Origin: Agriotes lineatus
Lineage: Eukaryota > Arthropoda > Insecta > Coleoptera > Elateridae
Assembly: GCA_940337035.1 (NCBI GenBank)
Contig: CALNHX010001955.1
Coordinates: 62,001 to 126,000 of the forward strand
DNA: 64,000 bases
Direction of reading: 5' to 3'
Shown here: positions 1 to 10,793 of the stretch, piece by piece
Layout of the letters: each line of letters begins with the position of its first letter
How positions within the stretch are numbered: the stretch's first letter is position 1
Made by a program: the position numbers and the translations under genes
The notes under the pieces: generated by a model
What the model was told of the DNA's origin: nothing
What the model saw: only the letters and a program-made list of their open reading frames with translations
The model's database searches: none

Positions 1-1394
1 ACGGCACTTTTGCCGAAGCCGTCCTAGAAGTCACACACATTTCTGCGGCACCTAAATTTTCGGAAGGGCTGCTCACAAGCATGTTTTAAGCACCCTAAAT
101 TTTACCCTTTGAAAACTAGAAACCGACCAACCGGTAAGAATAATTTTGTTGTTATTAAATTTCACTAATTAGTGGCGTGAAGGTTTCTAGTTTGGGTCAA
201 ATTTGAAGCCACGTTCAAATAAATTCCAACCGCATCTACCCATCCATGGGCGTCCCAATGGCCGTTTTCCATAAATGAAACCAAGGTGCTACACGTTCTG
301 AGGAGCGCCTACATAACTGATTTTCGTGAAGATTGGATGCGCCAGTGTTTAGAGCAATTCGAACAAAAGGACAGATAAGTTTTAACTTCCACATTTTACG
401 TCGTTTCGCATTATTAAAACCATGTCTAGCAAATACTAATAACAACGACATTAAACTCAAATTACCCCTCAACCTGACTTTTATTTAACCTACTACCTGC
501 TTCCGCAAGGGTAGCTGCCGTGGCATATAATAGTAATTTATTATACAAGACGATAAAGTTAAATTTTATCCACGAGTGAATCGTTTAACGTCGAGACGAA
601 GTCGAGACGTTAATGATTCAAGAGTGGATAGACATAACTTTATCGTCGTGTATAATATAATATTTTTTTCTATAGCAAGAACTTTAGCAATTTCAAAAGA
701 AAATAATGACAGTCAATCACATTTCAAAATGTCAGTAGCTAGATTGGGTTGCTAGGATAATACGAAGCTGTAATATTTAATTTAAACAAAAGTTAGAAAA
801 TTAAATTACTTTTTCTACTCCTGTACCTAAAATGCCATTTAACATACTAACATACACGTCGCTAAGTGACCTTTTAATCATGCCTTCATAACCTATGACT
901 AAAGAGCCTCTTAGTCATGAGCTGAAGTTGGCAACGATGTTTTAGTCATGGGGTGAAGTTAGGTTCAAATAGTATTTGCTTTATTAGCCACAGCCAAAAC
1001 TAAAATCAAGTTAGTTTTCAACCGTCACTTTGAGGTTTGTCAAGCATAATTTAACCTAATATAATAAATGTCCAAATTTTTATGAAATAATATGTTATAT
1101 TCTCTAAATTTGTGGTCGTAGAAAAAGTATAGTATGCAACTCGTTTTATAAACTTATTAGTCACTCATTTTATTAAACACTCGCTCCGCTGCGCTTCGCT
1201 TGTGATTAATAAAACTCGTGGCTAAAATGACGTTTATAAAACTTGATACATAATATACTATTATCTATCCTTGATGTTAAAGTGCTACTTTATCTACCCT
1301 TGCAGTTAAAGTAAAACTTGACCTTTTGTTTTGAGTTGATAAAAGCACACTTTAACATGTGCTATAGAAAAAAATAAATAATTTTGGTGTTACA
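1..1394 (+). repeat. 5' LTR of Gypsy-A, truncated by window edge
   Basis: Bases 1-530 match 7863-8391 nearly base for base, and 1367-1394 match the end of the 3' LTR. This is therefore the 5' LTR, lacking its first roughly 100 bp (off the window) and split by an insertion at about 531-1366. The LTR ends in TGTTACA, the inverted partner of TGTAACA that opens the 3' copy. Small differences between the copies show the element is not recent. Confidence 0.9.
531..1366. mobile_element. Compound foldback insertion 1, inside the LTR
   Basis: This stretch is absent from the 3' LTR. It opens with a long imperfect palindrome (541-655, centre with GACGAAGTC). Next comes a separate inverted pair: TATTTTTTTCTATAGCA at 661-677 and its complement at 1360-1376, whose outer bases merge with LTR sequence. 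A second palindrome at about 1128-1262 has a CG-rich centre (CGCTCCGCTGCGCTTCGC). No coding capacity is seen. The layout matches insertions at 2843-3278, 6813-7203 and 28447-28765. It is non-autonomous and its superfamily is not recognised. Confidence 0.7.
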
Positions 1395-1936
1395 CTAAAA
1401 TGGCGCCCATATGCGTGACGGCCAGGTTGAAGGATAAATTTGAATACAAATGATAGATATGTATATTGAATTTTGCATTTAATGTTAACTTATTTGACTA
1501 GTTTTACGAAATTTAAATTGTTCTGCAACCATTTTTGACCACAAAACGAGTACCATAGAAAAATAATCTTTTCATTTAATTGGCAAACGCAAAAGTTGTT
1601 CGTTAAGTTTTAGTAATTGGTATATTTGTGATTTAGCTATAAATACGTGTTTAGTGATTTTTGCACCCAGAGTATTGTTGTTGTACTGCCGCGCAAATTG
1701 TTAAGCGCATTTGGTACTTATCTGTCAAGACAGACAGGCTGGTTGATGATTACCATTTTTGTTGCTCTTTGAATTTAAAATTATGTGCTTAAAGTTTAAA
1801 AGCGTTATTTGGTAACGTAATTTAATTTTATACATTTAAGGATATATGTGACTACTGATTTATCGCTGAATAATTATTTTGAAGTTTGCGATTACAATTT
1901 CTTTAACATTATTAAACCAAAAGTAGTTAGACAAAG
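1395..1936 (+). promoter_or_regulatory. Gypsy-A primer-binding site and leader
   Basis: A candidate tRNA primer-binding site begins with TGGCGCCC at 1401, seven bases after the LTR end. TGG is what a tRNA 3' CCA end would pair with. The rest of the leader is AT-rich and has no open frame. The tRNA species cannot be fixed by eye. Confidence 0.55.
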
Positions 1937-2842
1937 ATGTCTCGTTTACGTCCAAATTTCATGTCTCGTTTACGTCCAAATTTCTTATTAGTCGATGAGT
2001 TAGATTATGAACTACGTATACGCAGCATCGCTACTGTTAGAGATATAAATAGTAGACGCAAAATGTTAAACCGAGCTTTAGATTCAGAAAGATTTCGCAA
2101 TATCGTACTTGAAGATCCGTTGTATAATGTAGATACGGAAAGAGCAGCTGTTACGGCGACTTGAAACTCAATTAAAAATTTGGTAGAGGAATTTGATGGT
2201 CCCGAATCAGATTCAATGTTTATGCGTATTGAAACTAGGTTACTGTATCTAACCGAACGTGTTAAACGAATGCCTGTGAAAGATGAGGACGTAGATATGC
2301 TTTCTTTTAAGAACGAATCATACGCCAGTTGTTTAGAAGTAGAAGCGGATTTGTATGAAAAACTTAAGAGAACAGTTTTGAACCAAAATCAACCCGTGGC
2401 TACATCTGCATGTAATTTAAATATAGCGCCTACAGTACTTGCTACTGAAGTAAAGAAATCGTGTCCAGTATATAAATGGGGAGTAGTTTTCGATGGGAGT
2501 TCTACTAGTGTACATTCATTTTTAGCTACCATTGATGAATTGTGCGTATCGCGAAACGTTAGCCATAAAGAATTGTATAATTCCGCGATTGAATTATTTA
2601 CGGGAAACGCACGAAATTGGTTTCGAGCGATAAAATCATCAGTATCCGATTGGCCTTCACTTGTGGAAATTTTAAAACGAGACTATTTACTTAGCGATTA
2701 TGAAGATAGATTGTGGGATGAAATTAAGTCGCGAACACAAGGACCTAAAGAACCGGTGCACGTTTACATATCATCCATGGACGCCCTATTTAAACGATTA
2801 CCTAGGAAACCAGCTGACTACACTCGTTTAATAGCTATTTAA
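1937..2842 (+). pseudogene. gag: Gypsy-A gag, N-terminal and capsid region, broken
   Basis: One frame runs from an ATG at 1937 with a single in-frame TGA at 2162-2164. The capsid-like retrotransposon Gag region lies in the second piece (2180-2842). It resembles the Gag of Gypsy-B at 37868-39325: both open with a LLVDELDxELRIR block and share a WDEIxxRTQG motif. The first 24 bases of coding sequence are tandemly duplicated. The frame is ended by an insertion at TTAA (2839-2842), and the Gag resumes after 3278. It encodes the particle-forming protein of the retrotransposon, but this copy cannot make an intact one. Confidence 0.85.
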
Positions 2843-3278
2843 GTAACAAGGAATGTAAGGACCTATTAACATTTGAGGTAGGCAAGTACAAGCCAAGACG
2901 AAGTCGCGGCTTGTTGCCTGCCGAAAATGTTAATAGGCGGTACATTCTGAGTTATCTTATTATATTTTTCCCGCTGCTTATCGAAATTTTCCTAGATTTA
3001 TGAAAAAATTGTCCGGTTTGTCACCTGTCACCAGGATTAGTTTTCGTGAGTCGCGTTACCTGTGAGTATCACATGTCACATAAACACTTGCAATTTATAA
3101 ACAAAACGTCTAAATCTGCATCTTGCTTTGCTAATTTTATTATCCTAGGAACTTAATAATAATATTAAGTTCCGTTGTCAAGAAAAAGCAACAAACAAAT
3201 ATAATCACCGACTTACACGTTTTGTTACTAAGGCTGTATCATTGACTTACATGATCAGCAGCGGGAAAAATATATTAA
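2843..3278. mobile_element. Compound foldback insertion 2, inside gag
   Basis: A 436-bp insertion is bounded by TTAA at 2839-2842 and 3275-3278, as in TTAA-specific elements (piggyBac or Kolobok type). Inside are a palindrome at about 2843-2956 (centre CAAGACGAAGTCG) and then a perfect 17-bp inverted pair, ATATTTTTCCCGCTGCT at 2962-2978 with its complement at 3257-3273. A further internal inverted repeat lies at about 3147-3174. No ORF is present. The reading frames either side do not rejoin exactly, so a small indel accompanies the insertion. Confidence 0.75.
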
Positions 3279-4893
3279 GAAAAACTTATTACCGCGTTAT
3301 ACTGATAGACTTGCATTAACAGAAATTAACTCTTTAACGGAACTCATTAAATTATGCAAACGTATAGATGAATCTTTGGCGCTTAAAGATAGGTACCATC
3401 CACCTCCAAAACCCAAAGACGTTTTAGAACCGGACTTAGCGTATCTAGAAAATAATCAATTTCAAAATCATAATGTTAAAAGGTCGGAAATCTCTATGAT
3501 AACGTGTTGGAATTGCCAAGGGGGAAATCATACACATCGCTACTGTAGGAGTAAACTAAAACAGTTTTGTTTTAAATGTGGTGCTCCAGGTTGTACTGTT
3601 GCGACTTGCAGAAAATGCTCGAATAGTAACAATCCAAAAAAACTAATTTTTGGGGCGGCAGTTGACGGCCGTTGTCCGCCTCTTCGTGTGACTCAGGCCA
3701 AACCAAATAATTCCTACGTAATAACTGCTAACAGTAAAGTTCATTTTAAAAGGAGGTCTGATGTTAATGATTCAAGCCGCCAAAATTGTGTTAAATATGA
3801 AAAACCTAAGTTGTCTCGAACAGAATGGGGTTCTTGGATAGCCAAAGTTAAATTTTTTTATAAATGTTTTGAACTTAACCCCGTATTTTGCATTAAGCTC
3901 CATGATAACCGTCCGTATATTAATATTTCAATTTTAAATCATAATGTAACAGCGCTGTTAGATTCGGGTGCAAATAAAACCATCGTTGGGAAAAGGGGTT
4001 TAGCTATTTTAAATTACTTAGGTATTAAAACTAGGAAATCCAAAGAAAAATATGTGACGACTGCAGATGGAAAACGTCAAATGATTAGCGGTTCAGTTTT
4101 ACTACCCGTACTTATCGGAACTACTTGTAAATTGGTAGAAGCTTTAGTTGTCCCTTCGGTCGACCATAACTTTATTCTTGGGTCAGATTTTTGCAAATTA
4201 TTTGAACTAATTGTAGATTTTAAAAATAATTCGTGGGATATTCAAAGTAAAAAGCGTAACTTAGAAATTAATGTTCTTTCACCAGCTAATATTGATGAGT
4301 CGTTTAGTTCAAGTTTTAAAGAAACCTTTTCCAACTGTGGACTCTCTCAAATAGAGAAAGTCAAGGCAGAATTTGAAACTATCAGCAGTGAAGAAAGACT
4401 AGGAAAAGCTGATAGGGTTGTACATCACATAGATACGGGGGATGCCAAACCCATAAAGCAAAGACAGTACCGTATGTCACCATACATTTTAGCCCACCTT
4501 AATAAGGAATTAGACAAAATGCTAGAGTTAGGAGTGGTAGAGCCATCTTTTAGTAGTTGGTCGTCGCCTGTACTGCTAGTTAAAAAACAATCGGGGGAGT
4601 TTCGTTTTTGTTTTGACGGGAGGCAGTTGAATGCGGTTACCAAACGGGACTGTTGTCCTTTACCTCAGGTAGATCGCATTCTGGATTCGTTAAGGGACGC
4701 AAAGTATATTTCATCGATTGATTTACGTAGCGCATTTTGGCAGATCCCTCTAGATAACGTATCTAAAGAGAAAACTGCATTTTCGGTGCCAGGCAGAGGT
4801 CTCTTTCATTTCACTGTGTTACCCTTCGGTCTTTCTAACTCGGCGCAAGTTCAACAACGATTAATGGACGCATATCTTTCGGACCCGAACTAG
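3279..4893 (+). pseudogene. pol: Gypsy-A gag nucleocapsid, protease and RT start
   Basis: One open frame carries, in order, two zinc-knuckle-like cysteine clusters (CWNC and CFKC blocks at about 3505-3620), an aspartic protease active site (LLDSGA near 3955-3972), and the first half of reverse transcriptase with the LPFGLSNS block near 4825. Gag and Pol are fused in one frame here, unlike Gypsy-B. The frame is lost by an indel at about 4870-4890, just before the catalytic YxDD block. Confidence 0.88.
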
Positions 4894-6569
4894 AACCTAA
4901 AGTATTCGTGTACCTTGACGCCATTATAGTTACTTCATCATCTTTCAAAGAGCACGTTAATATACTTACGGAGGTTGGTAAACGTCTACATAACGCTAAC
5001 CTAACAATAAATTTAAAGAAGTGTAAATTTTTCTGTTCAACTTTAAAATAGTTGGGTTTTATAGTTGACGTAGGCGGTCTCAGGACCGATCCCGAAAAAG
5101 TCGAGGCAATGGTAAATTATCCCAGACCTCGAACTACCAGCGAAATTAAGCGTTTTGTAGGGATGTGCGGCTGGTATAGGCGTTTCATACCGCATTTCTC
5201 AACGTTAATGTCGCCAATTAATGACCTATTGAAAGGCAAACAAAAACGACAAACCGTAATCTGGAATGAGAAAGCTGAATCCGCGTTTGTAACTATTAAA
5301 CAAGCTTTAATTTCGACACCTATTTTAACATCGCCCGATTTTTCCCTACCATTTGTTATTCAGTGCGATGCTTCCAATACCGGCTTAGGCGGAGTTCTTA
5401 CGCAAATGCAGGACGGTGAAGAAAAAGTTATTTCATTCGTTAGTAGAAGTCTAAATAAAGCAGAACGTAATTACAGCGTGACAGAATGCGAATGTCTCGC
5501 CGTTATTTTTTGCATTGATAAATTTCGACCCTATATAGAGGGCACCAAATTTACTGTAATTACGGACCATTACTCACTTGTTTGGTTAAAGAGAATGAAG
5601 GAACCCACAGGCAAATTAGCCCGCTGGTCTGTTAAACTGCAACAGTTTGATTACGAGTTAGTTCATAGAAAAGGCAAGTTTAACATTGTACCTGATGCAT
5701 TGTCGCGCGCTGTTCCTAACGAGGTTAATGTCGTAGGGATCGAGTTGAAACGTTCAGCTCCGTGGTATTTGAAAATGAAAAGTAAAATCATTAACAACCC
5801 TGATTTATAACCCCATTGGAAAATTGAAGATGGCTATGTCTATAAACATGTTTCTTCAAAAATACCTTTAAGAACCAATATAACTGAATGGAAATTACTT
5901 GTTCCGAATACACTGTTTAAAAAATTGGCTAAACAGTACAGAGTACAGAAAATCTGGTACAATGCGTATTACCACCCACAGGTTAATCCTGTAGAACGTA
6001 TAAATCGTACGATAGAAACGGCTATTAGAAGCTATATTGGGGAAAAACACCAAGATTGGGATAAGGAATTAGCAAAGATAGCATATGCTATTAGAACCGC
6101 AAAACATGAAGTTACGGGATATAGTCCCGCATTTCTAAATTTTGGTAGGAATATTCCCGCCTCGGGCGAGTTTTATGGAAAAATCGAGTCAACTGCCGAA
6201 GTAGATTTGCAACCTATAGATAGGAAAATTTTAGCAGATGAACTAGGTCATCTTCGGGGCATTTACGAAAACATTCAGGGGAAGCTTTCAGAATCTTATC
6301 GGCGGAATGCAGAGCGATATAATTTACGGAAACGGTATATAGAATACCAAATTGGTGATAAAGTTTGGAAAAGAAATAAGGTGCTCTCAGATGCAGCTAA
6401 TAGGTTTTCTGCTAAATTAGCACCCAAGTACGTTTTGTATACATTTAAACGTAAAATTGGAAAATTAGTTTATGTTTTACAAAATGTTGACGGCAGCGAT
6501 GCTGGCCGTTGGCATGTCAAAGATTTGAAACCGTACTTCGGATCTAACTTGGACGTATCTGTCAATTAG
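4894..6569 (+). pseudogene. pol: Gypsy-A RT end, RNase H and deleted integrase
   Basis: The next frame begins with the RT active-site block, which reads YLDA at about 4908-4919 where YLDD is expected, so a catalytic aspartate is lost. There are in-frame stops at 5049 (TAG) and 5808 (TAA). RNase H is clear (QCDASNTG near 5360; TDHYSLVWL). Near 5915 the sequence jumps from the region before the integrase zinc finger straight to the NAYYHPQVNPVERINR block. About 150 residues are missing, including the HHCC finger and the first two catalytic acids. The C-terminal integrase tail is kept to 6569. Confidence 0.88.
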
Positions 6570-6812
6570 TTACGTGAAGTTCGGTTTTGGCCTCGGTAAA
6601 TGGTGTTTTTTTATTTGGTGATTTTTTTTGCGCTCCTTTTGGTTTTGGTAATGGTAGGGACCTTCCTGAATAAAGACTTTTTCTCGATTTTGACTGTACC
6701 GATTTTGTCCCCACAATTTGGGCGTGTTGTACGCGAAGTTACATATAAAACTACCGTTACTAAATACCGCTTTGATCAATGATATGAGATTTGTAATCAC
6801 CTAATAGTAATT
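6570..6812 (+). other. Gypsy-A region after pol
   Basis: A 60-codon open frame at 6600-6782 starts with a very hydrophobic stretch (FFYLVIFFALLLVLVMVG). It could be a remnant of a third ORF, but it is too short and too low in complexity to call an env gene. Confidence 0.25.
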
Positions 6813-7203
6813 TACGATACAAGTGCGTAAAGCTACTCTTTAGGCACGAGTGGGGTAGAGTTAAAACGCGAGTGAGCGAGCGTTTTAAGCCCCACGAGTG
6901 ACTAAAGATGCTTTACGCATGTGTATCGTACAATATTTTATCTACGATAGAATCTAGAAAACACGGTAAATATGAAAAAAAAAATTAAATGTAAATTCGA
7001 ATTACCAGCAACCGGTCTTAATTTTGGGTGTTTTAAAAATTTTAAAACACGTTGCTACTCACAACGTGTCTAATGAAATCTTTTAAATACGTTACTACTG
7101 ACGACGTAAACTAATGAAAACATGTTATTAAACAGTCGTTTTACAAACTTAAAACTGACAACTAAAAGGCAATTTTACACACTGTCGTAGATAAAATATT
7201 TTA
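6813..7203. mobile_element. Compound foldback insertion 3
   Basis: A palindrome has arms at 6813-6833 and 6910-6930 and a centre rich in CGAG (GCGAGTGAGCGAGCG). It is followed by a 16-bp inverted pair, AATATTTTATCTACGA at about 6932-6947 and its complement at 7185-7200. The order (palindrome, then a second inverted pair enclosing non-coding DNA) is the same as in insertions 1, 2 and 4, although the arm sequences differ. Confidence 0.7.
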
Positions 7204-7342
7204 GCTATTTGTTTAGCTATTGGTAATCATTTACTGAGCATATATGAGAAGTCAATTTAACTAATGGATGCAATTTGGTACTTGATGCACTTACGGGTAT
7301 TATACAATTATATTTATAAACGTGTAAATGTTATTAGCCATG

Positions 7343-7680
7343 CATGCTGTGATATTATTTATTATGTATTATTACACTAAGTGCTGTTACTATTAGTAAA
7401 TGTAAATAGCCATATTATAACGATTTTTATTCATTCATGCTGTGATATTTTTTTATTATGTATAATTACACTAGGTGCTGTTACTATTAGTAAATGTGAA
7501 TAGCCATATTATAACGATATTTATTCTCGCATGCTGTGATATTTTTTTATTATGTATAATTACACTAGGTGCTAGTTATTATTATTAAATGTTAGTAGCC
7601 ATATAACTGTGATGATTATCGTTCTTGCATGCTGTGATATTTTCTATTATGCATGATAATGCTAGATGCTAAGCTAATAT
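7343..7680. repeat. Four-copy tandem repeat, about 93-98 bp
   Basis: Copies begin at 7343, 7436, 7530 and 7628 with CATGCTGTGATAT, followed by a TTACACTA(a/g)GTGCT block. The array sits just upstream of the polypurine tract of Gypsy-A, a place where Ty3/Gypsy elements often carry tandem repeats. Confidence 0.85.
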
Positions 7681-7750
7681 TAAATTTAGAGGGATGTTGT
7701 TATGAAATAAATAGTGATAATGTGCATTATTATAGTAATTTAATATCTTT

Positions 7751-8413
7751 AATAAGGGGGGTGTGTAACATAAAAATAACTTAGGATATGTTAAGAATGA
7801 TACGCAAATTGCTCTAACGGCGCGTGTTCGAAAATTTATAAAATTTCGAGGCCATCGGCTTCACGGCACTTTTGCCGAAGCCGTCCTAGAAGTCACACAC
7901 ATTTCTGCGGTACCTAAATTTTCGGAAGGGCTGCTCACAAGCATGTTTTAAGCACCCTAAATTTTACCCTTTGAAAACTAGAAACCGACCAACCGGTAAG
8001 AATAATTTTGTTGTTATTAAATTTCACTAATTAGTGGCGTGAAGGTTTCTAGTTTGGGTCAAATTTGAAGCCACGTTCAAATAAATTCCAACCGCATCTA
8101 CCCATCCATGGGCGTCCCAATGGCCGTTTTCCATAAATGAAACCAAGGTGCTACACGTTCTGAGGAGCGCCTACATAACTGATTTTCGTGAAGATTGGAT
8201 GCGCAGTGTTTAGAGCAATTCGAACAAAAGGACAGATAAGTTTTAACTTCCACATTTTACGTCGTTTCGTATTATTAAAACCATGTCTAGCAAATACTAA
8301 TAACAACCACATTAAACTCAAATTACCCATCAACCTGACTTTTATTTAACCTACTACCTGCTTCCGCAAGGGTAGCTGCCGTGGCATATAAAATAAATAA
8401 TTTTGGTGTTACA
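7751..8413 (+). repeat. Polypurine tract and 3' LTR of Gypsy-A
   Basis: A purine run with six G (7751-7763) precedes the LTR. The LTR runs from TGTAACA at 7764 to TGTTACA at 8413, 650 bp. It matches the 5' copy at 1-530 and 1367-1394 and lacks the foldback insertion. The target duplication cannot be checked because the left flank lies outside the window. Confidence 0.92.
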
Positions 8414-8492
8414 ACACGAAGAGACCAAATGAGTTTAAAGGCGAAATAGATAGCAGCTGGAAAACTGTGCTAATCTTCCTAGGGTTACTTTC

Positions 8493-9310
8493 TTGCTAAT
8501 TGAAAATAACCTTCCTCTTTTGGAGAACATAAATGATTTAATTACAGATCAAGAGTATTTATTGGATATGTGTATCGCGGGATCAATGCGAAATTGCTCA
8601 CTCGATTTATCTTTAAGAAACCCAGGAAAACTTGCTCACTCCAGGTGGTTTACATTACCAAACCATATACTTAGATTGTATGTGGCAACTGAAAATCTGA
8701 AGACTGAGTACATTGTTAAAGTGTATGCACCTATGTGGTTTAACATTAAGTTAAAACCTTCATGTACTTATGGTTCCAAATATCTGTTTAAGCTTGTCTC
8801 ATATTCACGCTATATCTCTGATATCAAGAACGTTCTACACCCGGTTGTTCAAAGAAATGGGTACTTTGCTGCTGCAGAAAATCTCCTTTTGTCCATGCTA
8901 TGTGATGAGCGTAAACATGTAAGAGAACTTGCTTTACGATGTGTTTTAAAGCAAGAACAGAAAGTAGAGGCGGAGTCAGGAAGTTTAAAGTTCCATAGAT
9001 AAACTTTGACGCAAAGGATTACATCGACATGATCTTATGGGCTGAAAATGACGTCACTGAACCCCCCTTGGTAAAACATGTTTCCAGTGACTTTCTCAAA
9101 GACTTTATACGGAAGTCATCTGAAGCTCAACCAAATAGTAAAGTGGACCCGCTTATCGACTTTCCCCGGCTTCCTTGTCACACGCAAGCAGTAGAAAGAG
9201 CTGTGAAACTGGTGACCGAATCGGCTCAAAATGTTTGTGGTTCAATCGCAAGAGAAGGGTATAAGGGGGCAAAAATTGACTCACGTGAGAACATGCCAAA
9301 ATTTGATTAA
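8493..9310 (+). pseudogene. Broken arthropod repeat protein of unknown function
   Basis: Two overlapping pieces (frames ending at 9002, and 9003-9310) carry blocks I associate with a protein family that is repeated in arthropod genomes. These are HSRWFTLPNHILRLYV near 8640, VYAPMWFNIK near 8720, and PCHTQAVERAVKLVTES near 9175. A frameshift at about 8970-8980 and a TAG at 8996 separate them. There is no ATG at the start, so the 5' end is also missing. The family's function is unknown to me; it is probably carried by transposons. Confidence 0.6.
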
Positions 9311-9929
9311 AAAAACAGTTTAACGAGTCAATGAAGCAGAAACAAACATTTTGCAGCTGTAACATTTGTAATCATTAAGGGTTTTCTAAATCATAATAAA
9401 GGAACTTTCAATGTCTTTAAAAGTGTACTATGATATTCTTTTACGTGTGCTCTAATAAAAATATATATAATTGATTTGACAAGCTTTTATTTTACCGTTA
9501 TTTACTACTATTTGTAACAACAGAAATAGTTCGCAAAAGTTTTAAAATTAGCAAAAATACAAACTTTTTGACGTTAAAAAATATTTTTTTATTATTATTA
9601 TATTTTGTAATTAATAATTTTTTACATTTATAATGCTTATATATGAATTTGCAACTATCTTTTGTAACATTATATGTACTAGAAAAACAACAAATAATTT
9701 ATCTAAGTTTATAGTTTTTTCAATTTTTAAAATTTTTTTACAAACTTTAAGCTCTTTGGGGCACCTCAAGATGTTGTAGTATAGCAACCATATTTTTCTT
9801 TCTTTTTTTTTAACCTAAAAGGCAACTTTTTCCCACTATTAGAAAAATGAAAAAAAAGGCCAGTTTCGTTCCACCCTAATAACCAGCTCGGGTATGCTTG
9901 AAGAGCACGGCAACTCGGCTGCTCCTTCG
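9311..9929. other. AT-rich stretch without recognisable content
   Basis: About 600 bases are dominated by A/T runs. I see no open frame, terminal repeat or tandem unit that I can support. Confidence 0.6.
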
Positions 9930-10685
9930 AAAAACACAGTATCCAACATTTTTTGTGAAATTGCTGAATCTTCATATGTAGATACTGTGTTGTCCCGCAT
10001 CTTTCTAGCTAATCAGATTTGAGCTATTTATACTGGTTGCCTATTTACAGCTACCCATAAACACAGTATCTACATGAATTTCTTCTGTTCTCCAATTCAA
10101 AACACAGCAAGTCATTATAATGTTCAAAAGAACCAAATAAAACACAGTATCTGGTAGTTACTGTGTTTTAGAAAAAACACTTGGAGCAAACTTTTTTGTC
10201 AAAATTATGTGTATAACACAGTATCTACGAGATACTGTGTTTTGTTGCAGACATGCTCACTCAACGTACCTACATAACCTTAATTTCTGAGTGTTTGTTA
10301 TTGGTGTGCAGGGCGGTAATTCATAAATTTTGGTTATTTTTATTGTTTTTGTATTTTTTTAAGTTGTCCAGCATATCTTTTTGATAAAAAAAATCGTGTA
10401 GCTATCGTAAAAAAATAATAAAACTGTTCTTGTAGATACTGTGTAGAAAATTAATTTAATCATCACTTCCGCCCACCCATTGGATTTCAAAACACAGTAC
10501 CTACATTTTACCATGAAACTTTAGGGTTAAAAGATTTTTGGTCAGACAGTAAAAATTATACCTTAATACGTCTGCAAATATACGGGATTTAACTTTGGGA
10601 ATGCATGCAGACTGTGGGGCCATCGATCTAAAGTGTTTCCTTGTTTCCCAAATTTTACCCATTATCACATACTGTGTTATTCGAT
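9930..10685. repeat. Scattered copies of AACACAGTATCTAC in both orientations
   Basis: Exact or near copies occur at about 9932, 9978 (inverted), 10060, 10100 (partial), 10140 (with an inverted partner ending near 10170), 10215 (inverted partner ending near 10243), 10431 (inverted), 10490 and 10668 (inverted). Two pairs form short hairpins, one reading AACACAGTATCTAC, GA, then GATACTGTGTT. Spacing is irregular, so this is not a simple tandem array. It could be fossil ends of nested short elements or a cluster of protein-binding sites. Confidence 0.7.
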
Positions 10686-10793
10686 GGAGCAGCCGAACTG
10701 TTCACAATTAACGTAGCTGTATTAACAACCGAAAGCACTAACCTTTGGCGTCCTGTACTTCTTAAAGGGCAGTGCAGTTGAGGGGTTGCTACA

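Noticed and set aside
6600..6782. Possible env remnant of Gypsy-A
   Set aside because: Only a hydrophobic 60-codon frame with no fusion or surface-protein features.
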